Origin: Pseudomonadota bacterium
GTDB lineage: Bacteria > Pseudomonadota > Gammaproteobacteria > Pseudomonadales > Azotimanducaceae
DNA: 6,147 bases
Assembly (NCBI GenBank): GCA_009936895.1
Contig: JAACDS010000208.1
Span: 1 to 6,147 of the forward strand
Direction of reading: 5' to 3'
The notes under the pieces are model-generated. The model worked only from the letters and a program-made list of their open reading frames with translations. It ran no database searches and was not told where the DNA came from. Made by a program: the position numbers and the translations under genes. Of this stretch, positions 1-5,422 are shown piece after piece (the first letter of the stretch is position 1; each line of letters begins with the position of its first letter).

Positions 1-800
1 GCGGGACTTGCATCCCCGGCACGCAGCTTCGTCGTCGCAAACGGCCATCCACCCCGTCGGCGCATGGATTGACGGTGGCTTTCCCACTCGTCTCGATAAC
101 CGGCGGTTTCCTCTGCCGACATTGCGCGGTTGCGTGCGGGCAGAGCGTACTGGGGCGTGCGCTGGAATACTGTGACATGTGCGGCCTGCTTAGCGATTTC
201 AGGAATCGCCTGAATACCCGAAGAACCTGTGCCAATGACGCCCACACGCTTGTCCTCAAAAGAGACCGGTTCGAGAGGCCAGCGGCCGGTGTGGTAGCAC
301 TCACCGGCAAAGTCGTCGATGCCCGGATAATCAGGCTTGTGGGCAACAAACAGCGCACCCACGGCACAGATCATGAATCTGGCGGTAACACGCTCCCCTG
401 TATGCGTGGTTATCGTCCAACGCTGGGCCGCGTCGTCATACCTGGCATCTTCTACCCAAGTATTGAATTGAATGTCACGAAGCAGGTCCAATCGATCAGC
501 GACAAACTCAAGGTAAGCGCGTACCTGACTGCTGGAGCTTTGGGATTCCGACCATTCCCAGTCATCCACCAATTCCTTAGAAAATGTATAGGCATAGAAT
601 GGGCTGCTCGGAGCATCCACACGCGCACCGGGGTAGCGGTTGTACCACCAGGTCCCACCGACGCCACCAGCACCGTCAAAGGCCTGGACATTGAGGCCCA
701 TCTTGTCCCTTAGGTGATGCAGTGCATAGAGGCCGCCCACGCCCGCGCCAATGATAATGGCGTCAAGCTCAGGAGGGTTTGTCGTTTCTGGCTGGGTCAT
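1..800 (-). CDS. Baeyer-Villiger flavin monooxygenase (cyclohexanone monooxygenase-like), 3' part cut by window edge
   Basis: The first 266 codons of an FAD- and NADPH-dependent monooxygenase are visible. Such enzymes insert an oxygen atom next to a ketone to give an ester or lactone, and are cytosolic. What is seen: an FAD-binding GxGxxG (residues 18-23, IGAGVGGLYAL); the fingerprint GGTWWYNRYPGARVD (48-62), matching [A/G]GxWxxxx[F/Y]P[G/M]xxxD; the classical Baeyer-Villiger fingerprint FAGECYHTGRWP (164-175), matching FxGxxxHxxxW; and a second Rossmann motif GVIGTGSSGIQ (187-197) for NADPH. The order and spacing match cyclohexanone monooxygenase from memory, so subclass confidence is high, but the ketone substrate cannot be read from the sequence. 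The ATG at 800 was chosen because GAGAG lies 7 nt upstream and the protein then begins about 14 residues before the first beta strand, as usual. In-frame ATGs at 830, 839, 872 and 878 would add an atypical basic leader. Roughly half of a typical family member (about 540 residues) lies outside the window. Confidence 0.93.
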   Translation of the reverse strand, partial: MTQPETTNPPELDAIIIGAGVGGLYALHHLRDKMGLNVQAFDGAGGVGGTWWYNRYPGARVDAPSSPFYAYTFSKELVDDWEWSESQSSSSQVRAYLEFVADRLDLLRDIQFNTWVEDARYDDAAQRWTITTHTGERVTARFMICAVGALFVAHKPDYPGIDDFAGECYHTGRWPLEPVSFEDKRVGVIGTGSSGIQAIPEIAKQAAHVTVFQRTPQYALPARNRAMSAEETAGYRDEWESHRQSMRRRGGWPFATTKLRAGDASP

Positions 801-873
801 CGTTCTGCTCTCACATTGGATCCGGCGTAGGTTCATCGCCGTCATTGGTCGTTTTTTCGCTTCTTGATCCATA

Positions 874-902
874 AACATAGAGGTTTCGCCCCCTCATGTC
901 AG
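874..902 (-). promoter_or_regulatory. candidate sigma70 promoter for the Baeyer-Villiger monooxygenase gene
   Basis: On the minus strand CTGACA (902-897, 5 of 6 to TTGACA) is followed after exactly 17 bp by TATGTT (879-874, 4 of 6 to TATAAT). Transcription would begin near 867 and give a leader of about 65 nt before the ATG at 800. That would leave the in-frame ATGs at 872 and 878 outside the mRNA, which supports the start at 800. Prediction from consensus only. Confidence 0.45.
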
Positions 903-940
903 GTGTCCGAACCGAATCAATCCAGACGAAGAAATTTGCC

Positions 941-969
941 ACGACGGGGGTAACCGATCTGGTTATACT
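941..969 (+). promoter_or_regulatory. candidate promoter for ispB
   Basis: TATACT (964-969) is a 5 of 6 match to the -10 box and is followed by a GC-rich discriminator. The hexamer 17 bp upstream (941-946, ACGACG) is a poor -35. A better TTGCCA (936-941) is 22 bp away, which is too far for standard spacing. If used, the 5' leader before the ATG at 1097 would be about 120 nt. The rest of the 801-1096 spacer shows no gene: an open frame continues upstream of ispB to 896, but its translation does not resemble family sequence. Confidence 0.35.
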
Positions 970-1096
970 GCGTGCCCTCTTACCCGGCCAATGCTGGCTT
1001 TGGGTTCGCCTTAATTCACGATGGAATACGGTCAGCAGAACCCATGAAGCGTCCCGCGCCAGTTTTACTTCTCAAACCCCACCCACGATGGGCGTT

Positions 1097-2137
1097 ATGA
1101 CCGCGTCTACTGGCAGCTCTGTTGTAGCCCAAAGCAGCGCGATACCGGACAACCCGTTAGCTGACATCTATCGGTTAGTCGCGGAAGAATTCGATAGGGT
1201 AAACACCTTGATCCCCCAAAGACTCACTTCCGATGTGGCCATGGTTGAGGAAATCGGCCAGTACATCGTGGAGAGTGGCGGCAAACGCCTGCGTCCGATG
1301 CTGGTGCTGCTCAGCAGCCAGGCGATGGGCTATAAAGGCGATGCCCACATCAGCCTGGCGGCCATCATCGAGTTTTTACACACCGCCACCCTGCTTCATG
1401 ACGACGTGGTAGACAGTTCTGCCTTGCGCCGAGGACGAGCCACTGCCAATGACAAGTGGGGCAATGCACCCAGCGTCTTAGTCGGTGACTTCCTCTATTC
1501 CCGCGCGTTTCAGCTAATGGTCGAGCTGGCCAATCTCGACGTCATGGCGGTTCTGGCACGCGCCACCAATACCATCGCCGAGGGTGAGGTCATGCAGTTG
1601 GCCAATATCGGCAATTGCGACATGAGTGAACGTGATTACCGCGAGGTGATCCGCTGCAAGACGGCCCTGCTGTTTGAGGCGGCCTCTCATACCGGCGCGT
1701 TGATTGCAGCCAAAGAATCGCCAACGACCGCTGACGATGAGGCCGTGTCGGCGCTGCAACAGTATGGGCTGCATTTCGGCATGGCCTACCAATTGATCGA
1801 CGACTGGCTGGACTACGCCGGGGATCCGACAGTGATGGGGAAAAACGTAGGCGATGATCTGGCGGAAGGAAAACTGACACTGCCACTGATTCAAGCCCTG
1901 AATACCGCCCCGAAAGATGATCGGGCATTCATTCGCGAGGCCATAAATGCGCGCTCCTGCGACAGCATCGGCAAGATTTCCGACATTGTGAAAACCTGCG
2001 GAGCCTTGGACTACACACGTCAGGCAGCGATAGACGAGGGCCAAAAGGCGATTGTTCAATTGGACGCCCTCGCCGATGGCCCCTACCGCCAAGCCTTGCG
2101 TGCGCTGACCGACTATTCGCTGTCGCGGCTGAGCTGA
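1097..2137 (+). CDS. ispB: octaprenyl/polyprenyl diphosphate synthase
   Basis: Trans-polyprenyl diphosphate synthase that extends farnesyl diphosphate with isopentenyl diphosphate units to make the side chain of ubiquinone and menaquinone; cytosolic, Mg-dependent. With the start at 1097 it has 346 residues (E. coli IspB has 323). Visible motifs: GGKRLRP (about 61-67), the first Asp-rich motif in TATLLHDDVVD (about 96-106) followed by RRGRATAN, VLVGDFLYSRAF, the second Asp-rich motif YQLIDDWLD (about 231-239) and GKNVGDDLAEGK, which binds the diphosphate. The match to E. coli IspB runs over the whole length, so the family is certain; the exact chain length (C40, C45 or other) is not readable here. 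The frame is open back to 896, but residues before 1088 do not look like the family. ATGs at 1088 and 1097 both lack a strong Shine-Dalgarno sequence; 1097 has a weak GGG 4 nt upstream. It is followed after 27 bp by the RNase J-like gene, probably in one transcript. The rplU-rpmA genes often found divergent to ispB in gammaproteobacteria are not present here. Confidence 0.96.
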   Translation: MTASTGSSVVAQSSAIPDNPLADIYRLVAEEFDRVNTLIPQRLTSDVAMVEEIGQYIVESGGKRLRPMLVLLSSQAMGYKGDAHISLAAIIEFLHTATLLHDDVVDSSALRRGRATANDKWGNAPSVLVGDFLYSRAFQLMVELANLDVMAVLARATNTIAEGEVMQLANIGNCDMSERDYREVIRCKTALLFEAASHTGALIAAKESPTTADDEAVSALQQYGLHFGMAYQLIDDWLDYAGDPTVMGKNVGDDLAEGKLTLPLIQALNTAPKDDRAFIREAINARSCDSIGKISDIVKTCGALDYTRQAAIDEGQKAIVQLDALADGPYRQALRALTDYSLSRLS

Positions 2138-2147
2138 GCTGGCACCC

Positions 2148-2151
2148 GGAG
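2148..2151 (+). promoter_or_regulatory. GGAG Shine-Dalgarno site with ambiguous target start
   Basis: GGAG lies 13 nt before the TTG at 2165 (in frame with the RNase J-like gene) but only 5 nt before an out-of-frame ATG at 2157. The latter opens an eight-codon ORF. The site therefore decides whether the downstream gene is started directly or by coupling through the small ORF. Confidence 0.5.
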
Positions 2152-2156
2152 CATTG

Positions 2157-2183
2157 ATGGCGCATTGGCGAATGACGCTGTGA
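2157..2183 (+). other. possible eight-codon upstream ORF overlapping the RNase J-like start
   Basis: ATG at 2157 with well-spaced GGAG (5 nt) reads M-A-H-W-R-M-T-L and stops at TGA 2181-2183. The stop overlaps an in-frame GTG codon (2180-2182) of the RNase J-like gene as GTGA, the geometry of translational coupling. It could be a leader peptide that feeds ribosomes to a GTG start, or chance. No codon-usage or conservation evidence is available here. Confidence 0.3.
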
Positions 2184-3523
2184 CACCCGGCATCCAAGAC
2201 CTTTGGTTTATTCCCCTGGGCGGTAGCGGCGAGATCGGGATGAACCTGAATCTGTTTGGCCACGACGGCCGATGGATCATGGTCGACTGCGGCGTGACTT
2301 TTGAAGAAACATCAAAAGGCAACGAGGTACAGATGCCGGATCCGCAATTCATTGTCGATCGGGTGGACAACCTTGTTGGTATCATCGCGACCCATGCTCA
2401 TATGGATCATATCGGTGCTTTGCCTTATCTGGCGGACCGATTCCAATGCCCGATTTACACAACCGCTTTTACCGCCCAGGTTCTCAAACCCAAGCTACGT
2501 GAAGCGGGCTGTCGTGCACCGATACGGGTGGTTGAAGCACGAAATTCCTTGTCCTTGGGGCCGTTCAACCTCCGCTGGTTACCAATCACTCATTCCACCC
2601 CTGAAACCAACGGCCTGCTTATCGAGACTGCCGCAGGGACCATCGTGCATACGGCGGATTGGAAAATCGATCCCGCTCCGGTGGTTGGCGAGGGATTTGA
2701 TCAGCCGCTATGGCAGGCGCTCGGCGAACGGTCGATTGATGCGGTGATATGCGATTCCACCAATGCGCAGAATCCCGGTCACTCGATTTCAGAGGCCGAT
2801 CTGTATGAGGGTTTGCTGGACATCGTCAGCGACAGTCCGGGGCGGGTGGCTATCGGATGCTTCGCCAGCAACATCGCGCGCTTGCAGACCCTAGGGCAGA
2901 TCGCCAGTGAGAGCGGACGCTACCTTTGCCTTCTTGGGCGATCCCTGCTTTCCATGACCGCAGCTGCTAAAGCCTGCGGTTATCTCGCCGAGAATTTCGA
3001 TCCGATTCCACCCAACGATCTGGGCTACCTGCCGCCCCAGGAAGTGATGATTCTTGCGACGGGCAGTCAGGGTGAACCCGGCGCGGCGCTGACTCGCTTG
3101 GCAGCGAACCGACATCCGACCTTGGAATTGACTCGGGGCGATCGCGTGATTTACAGCGCCAAGGCCATTCCGGGTAACGAACACCGTATCGCCGCCATGG
3201 GCGCAGGCTTCGAAGCCGCCGGTGTGGACGTGATTCATGCGGACCAGAGCAATCTGCCCCTTCATGCCTCGGGCCATCCCAACGCCGAGGAGTTGAGCCA
3301 TATGTACGCATGGCTGAAACCGAATATCGCCATTCCCGTACACGGTGAATCGGCTCATATGCAAGCCAACGCCGAACTGGCCAAGCGCGGGGGCGTTCCG
3401 CGACAGCTTGTTGGACGCAATGGCGATTTGTTTCGCATCGCTCCCATGCCTAGCATGATGCGCTCTGCTGTGAGTGTTGGGCGGTTGTTCGACGACCGAG
3501 GCGTATTGAAACGGGTTCAGTAG
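2165..3523 (+). CDS. RNase J-like MBL-fold/beta-CASP metallo-hydrolase, short form without C-terminal domain
   Basis: Metallo-beta-lactamase/beta-CASP protein of the ribonuclease J family (Zn-dependent endo- and 5'-3' exoribonucleases in RNA maturation and decay). Seen, numbering from TTG 2165: N-terminal FIPLGGSGEIGMN (15-27), motif II HAHMDH (77-82), motif III TH (142-143), motif IV D in HTADWKID (D165), beta-CASP CDSTNA (196-201), ATGSQGEPG (298-306), IPGNEH (335-340), HASGH (367-371) and IPVHGE (390-395), which match the metal and RNA 5'-phosphate residues of RNase J. All expected ligands look present, so it is probably active. At 452 residues it is about 100 shorter than Bacillus RNase J1 (555): the C-terminal oligomerization domain is missing and the protein ends where that domain would begin. 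No ATG start exists: the ispB stop is in the same frame, and only TTG 2165 and GTG 2180 give a suitable N-terminus. Activity as RNase J is inferred from family, not shown. Confidence 0.9.
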   Translation: MANDAVTPGIQDLWFIPLGGSGEIGMNLNLFGHDGRWIMVDCGVTFEETSKGNEVQMPDPQFIVDRVDNLVGIIATHAHMDHIGALPYLADRFQCPIYTTAFTAQVLKPKLREAGCRAPIRVVEARNSLSLGPFNLRWLPITHSTPETNGLLIETAAGTIVHTADWKIDPAPVVGEGFDQPLWQALGERSIDAVICDSTNAQNPGHSISEADLYEGLLDIVSDSPGRVAIGCFASNIARLQTLGQIASESGRYLCLLGRSLLSMTAAAKACGYLAENFDPIPPNDLGYLPPQEVMILATGSQGEPGAALTRLAANRHPTLELTRGDRVIYSAKAIPGNEHRIAAMGAGFEAAGVDVIHADQSNLPLHASGHPNAEELSHMYAWLKPNIAIPVHGESAHMQANAELAKRGGVPRQLVGRNGDLFRIAPMPSMMRSAVSVGRLFDDRGVLKRVQ

Positions 3524-3524
3524 A

Positions 3525-3544
3525 GATCAACGGATGCGTTGATC
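3525..3544. terminator. palindrome between convergent genes, possible bidirectional terminator
   Basis: Perfect 8-bp arms GATCAACG (3525-3532) and CGTTGATC (3537-3544) around a 4-nt loop, starting 1 base after the RNase J-like stop codon and lying 16 bp from the stop codon of the convergent membrane-protein gene. Neither side carries a clear T-run, so it may be a weak terminator, a 3' RNA-stabilizing hairpin or a protein site. Confidence 0.45.
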
Positions 3545-3560
3545 AGACTAGGTTTGGGGG

Positions 3561-3971
3561 TTAACGCCCCGACGCTTCTTCGTCAGGTCCGGCAAATAGG
3601 GCCCGGTCACTGGCGCCGACCTTTTGACCATCGCATTTCATTCGAGAACTGAACACCGATAGCACTGGAATCATGGCGAAGGCTGAGATCAACATGCCGA
3701 CCGCATTGAGCATCATGCCGCTGCGATACCACTGCTCGTGGAAATGATCGACGATGCGAAAGAAGCCCGCGAAGTAAAAAAACATAGCGATCACACTAGC
3801 CACGGCCAGCACCCGGGCCCAAGCGAAAGGGATATTGGGTCGAAGACTTGCCAATGCCAACAGGGCTCCGCCGAAGTACACGGCAGAAAGAATGGGGGTT
3901 TTTGGTATAAAAATATGCAGGATGGCCAGGGCCAACAACACACATCCTATGATTCCGTTTACGACTCGCAC
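3561..3971 (-). CDS. small membrane protein of unknown function, four predicted helices
   Basis: I do not recognise a family. The 136-residue protein has four hydrophobic stretches typical of inner-membrane helices at about 5-21, 27-43, 50-72 and 83-106. It ends in a polar, mostly charged tail (about 110-136, with Cys113 and an acidic end) that probably lies in the cytoplasm. A short loop with RIVDHFHEQWYR (72-83) joins helices 3 and 4 and holds two His, one Asp and one Glu, but there is no known catalytic motif. The GTG start at 3971 was chosen because GGAG lies 5 nt upstream and the first helix follows directly. It is convergent with the RNase J-like gene, and separated by 203 bp from the carboxymuconolactone decarboxylase-family gene upstream on the same strand, so it probably has its own promoter. 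Confidence 0.8.
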   Translation of the reverse strand: MRVVNGIIGCVLLALAILHIFIPKTPILSAVYFGGALLALASLRPNIPFAWARVLAVASVIAMFFYFAGFFRIVDHFHEQWYRSGMMLNAVGMLISAFAMIPVLSVFSSRMKCDGQKVGASDRALFAGPDEEASGR

Positions 3972-4042
3972 CCTTACTCCGTATCTTACCTACTGCTACG
4001 TTTGTTACGTTTCTTGCGCACGCTTTTCTTTGAAGATCAGCA

Positions 4043-4071
4043 AAAATGAGTCACTCGCCGGTCAGAGTCAA
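4043..4071 (-). promoter_or_regulatory. candidate promoter for the four-helix membrane protein gene
   Basis: Minus-strand TTGACT (4071-4066, 5 of 6) is followed after 17 bp by CATTTT (4048-4043, 3 of 6). The weak -10 box suggests dependence on an activator. The hexamer GAGTCA occurs at both ends (4048-4053 and 4065-4070, plus strand). A leader of about 65 nt would contain the direct repeat TACGTTT (3997-4003 and 4006-4012, plus strand). The remainder of the 3972-4161 spacer has no coding potential that I can support. Confidence 0.4.
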
Positions 4072-4073
4072 TA

Positions 4074-4088
4074 CTTTTGTTACAAAAG
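4074..4088. promoter_or_regulatory. inverted repeat, possible operator upstream of the membrane protein promoter
   Basis: CTTTTGT-T-ACAAAAG is a perfect 7-1-7 inverted repeat ending 3 bp upstream of the candidate -35 box of the membrane protein gene. A further GTGACAAAA (4089-4097) adjoins it. The position upstream of -35 would suit an activator, but no regulator gene is nearby and it may be chance in A+T-rich DNA. Confidence 0.4.
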
Positions 4089-4161
4089 GTGACAAAAAAA
4101 TACCAAGCGTTACGACACAAATCGGCCAATTGTCCAATACAAACCGCTTATTGAGCGCCGA

Positions 4162-4184
4162 AACATCCTTGTGATCAAGATGTT
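4162..4184 (-). terminator. hairpin overlapping the stop codon of the CMD-family gene
   Basis: On the minus strand AACAT-CTTG (4184-4176) pairs with CAAG-G-ATGTT (4171-4162) with one bulged G and a 4-nt loop, giving 9 bp. The TGA stop (4177-4175) lies at the loop edge, and only TTT follows. It is a weak terminator candidate; the dyad itself is plain in the sequence. Confidence 0.35.
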
Positions 4185-4741
4185 ACGCCCAAGTCCCAGT
4201 CGGGCACGCCCGCATCCAGCTGCACACCAAAGCTGTTCAATGCCATCGACACCAAATTGTATTGCCCGACGGTAAACACCAAATCCATCATCTGCTGTTG
4301 GTTCAGGTGCTCGGTCAGCCCTTCCCAGGTTACGTCAGTAATGTGCGCATCCGCATGCAGTTCGTCTGTCGCCTGAAGCAACAAGCGATAGAGCGGCGAT
4401 AGTCCCGGGGTTTCCGGGCCGCTTTTGCTGGATAAAATTTCGTCATCGGTCATCCCGGCCCGACGAGCAATTACCACATGCTGACCCCACTCGTATCCGG
4501 ATTGACACAGATAGCCAATACGCAGAATCACCAGCTCACGAGCCTGCTCGGACAGCGTGGACTTACCCAGAATGTGATTGGCAAAGACCATCCAACGGCG
4601 CGCCAAGCCTGAATGATTGGCAAGGGTTCGAAAGATGTTCAGAACGCGGCCGTTTTGCGCTATCGGAGCCAATAAGGCCCGAGCGTCATCGTCCCACTGG
4701 TCATCGGCCAAGGGTTGTATTCGAGGGGTCGTCATACGCAT
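4175..4741 (-). CDS. carboxymuconolactone decarboxylase family protein
   Basis: An all-helical CMD/AhpD-like protein (PF02627 type), 188 residues with the start at 4741. The core region REL-VILRIGYLCQSGYEWGQH...ARRAGMTDDEI (about 68-102) is diagnostic, with Glu69, Cys79, Glu84 and His88. Compared with AhpD the CxxC pair is absent: the positions 7 and 4 before His88 are Ser81 and Glu84, so a thiol peroxidase function is unlikely. Members with this EWxxH pattern are mostly uncharacterised and often adjacent to degradation or redox genes; the name is a family label, not a demonstrated decarboxylation. ATG 4741 is preferred because GGAGA lies 6 nt upstream; ATG 4735 is a close alternative, and an upstream non-ATG extension to 4774 is unlikely. 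Divergent from the flavodoxin-like gene, with which it may be co-regulated. Confidence 0.9.
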   Translation of the reverse strand: MRMTTPRIQPLADDQWDDDARALLAPIAQNGRVLNIFRTLANHSGLARRWMVFANHILGKSTLSEQARELVILRIGYLCQSGYEWGQHVVIARRAGMTDDEILSSKSGPETPGLSPLYRLLLQATDELHADAHITDVTWEGLTEHLNQQQMMDLVFTVGQYNLVSMALNSFGVQLDAGVPDWDLGVTS

Positions 4742-4763
4742 GGGCTGTCTCCAAAAAAATCCG

Positions 4764-4792
4764 ACTATAGCCAAACATTGGCTTTAAAGATG
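4764..4792 (-). promoter_or_regulatory. candidate promoter for the CMD-family gene
   Basis: Minus-strand TATAGT (4769-4764) matches the -10 consensus in 5 of 6 positions and lies 22 bp upstream of the ATG at 4741, giving a leader of about 15 nt that includes GGAGA. No good -35 hexamer is found at 16-18 bp. The left arm of the adjacent inverted repeat overlaps it by one base. Confidence 0.4.
4769..4783. promoter_or_regulatory. inverted repeat between divergent genes, possible operator
   Basis: AGCCAA-ACA-TTGGCT is a perfect 6-3-6 inverted repeat in the shared spacer of the CMD-family and flavodoxin-like genes. Two further flanking pairs (4767/4785 and 4766/4786) extend the symmetry past one mismatch. 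It occupies the -10 to -35 spacer of the leftward candidate promoter and lies just upstream of the rightward -35, so a bound protein could control both genes. No regulator gene is in the window. Confidence 0.45.
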
Positions 4793-4793
4793 G

Positions 4794-4822
4794 TTGTTCG
4801 CAAGAAAGGGCTGCGCTATACC
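4794..4822 (+). promoter_or_regulatory. candidate promoter for the flavodoxin-like gene
   Basis: TTGTTC (4794-4799, 3 of 6) and TATACC (4817-4822, 4 of 6) are exactly 17 bp apart. The predicted start near 4829 would leave a leader of about 22 nt containing AAAAGAG (4836-4842). Both hexamers are weak, so this is tentative. Confidence 0.35.
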
Positions 4823-4850
4823 GGTTGCTCCGCACAAAAGAGCCCTGACG

Positions 4851-5312
4851 TTGAAGCACTTGCTGATCGTATTTCACTCCAAAACCGGCAATACCGTGAC
4901 ATTGGCCGACGCCGTTGTTCGCGGCGCCACATCTGACGACGTCGGCGACGTCGAGGTACGCATGCTGCGAGCTGCCGAGGCTGGCCCCGAGGATTTGATG
5001 TGGGCAGACGCCCTGCTGCTGGGGACACCTGAAAACTTTGGCTATTTGTCCGGTGCCTTAAAAGACTTTCTGGATCGCACGTTCTACGAGGTGGAGGGCA
5101 AACTGTCTCCCCTGCCCTATGCCATGTTCGTCAGTGCAGGGAACGATGGCAGCGGTGCGGTTCGAGCCATGGAACGCATCGCCAATGGCTACCCTTTTGT
5201 CGCCGTGCAGCAGCCAGTGATCGCAAAAGGTGACCCGAGCTCAACGGACTTGCAGGCTTGCGAGTCCTTGGGTCTGGCCATGGCCCTAGGCATCGAGATG
5301 GGCATCTTTTAA
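4851..5312 (+). CDS. flavodoxin-fold NAD(P)H-dependent oxidoreductase/flavodoxin family protein
   Basis: A 153-residue FMN-binding protein of the flavodoxin/WrbA-like fold. Seen: a first beta strand HLLIVFHS leading into the FMN phosphate loop SKTGNT (10-15), then a second cofactor-loop region GTPENFGYLSGALKDFLDR (58-76) typical of flavodoxin-like reductases, and FVSAGNDGSG (93-102) as the third flavin-side loop. Its partner and substrate (electron carrier, quinone or other) cannot be told. The TTG at 4851 is preferred: AAAAGAG ends 8 nt upstream and the protein then begins MKHLLIVFHS as family members do. An upstream TTG at 4794 would add 19 residues of atypical sequence and has no ribosome binding site. 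Divergent from the CMD-family gene and followed by a terminator. Confidence 0.88.
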   Translation: MKHLLIVFHSKTGNTVTLADAVVRGATSDDVGDVEVRMLRAAEAGPEDLMWADALLLGTPENFGYLSGALKDFLDRTFYEVEGKLSPLPYAMFVSAGNDGSGAVRAMERIANGYPFVAVQQPVIAKGDPSSTDLQACESLGLAMALGIEMGIF

Positions 5313-5333
5313 CCTCATTCAGACCGCTTGCGT

Positions 5334-5363
5334 ACCCGGGGCAACCCCAGGGTTAACTTTTTT
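5334..5363 (+). terminator. Rho-independent terminator of the flavodoxin-like gene
   Basis: ACCCGGGG (5334-5341) pairs with CCCC-A-GGGT (5345-5353, one bulged A) around a CAA loop: eight GC-rich pairs. TAAC and six T (5358-5363) follow. It lies 21 bp past the stop codon, and separates this gene from the downstream acyltransferase gene. Confidence 0.7.
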
Positions 5364-5422
5364 CGCTCTTTCTTGCTGTCTGGGTGCGTATCATTCCGTT
5401 GACTGATAAGCCGAGACTTCAT

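Noticed and set aside
69..713. Open frame on the plus strand, 214 codons
   Set aside because: It is antisense to the Baeyer-Villiger monooxygenase gene, whose minus-strand translation has all family motifs.
1514..2263. Open frame on the minus strand, 249 codons
   Set aside because: It overlaps the strongly conserved ispB coding region and resembles no family; a GC-driven shadow.
2891..3364. Open frame on the minus strand, 157 codons
   Set aside because: Antisense to the conserved beta-CASP part of the RNase J-like gene.
3997..4012. Direct repeat TACGTTT with 9-bp period
   Set aside because: Only two copies and no flanking array; too short to call a repeat element or iteron.
3738..4092. Two short plus-strand frames
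   Set aside because: They cover the antisense of the membrane protein gene and its A+T-rich promoter spacer, with biased composition and no ribosome binding site.
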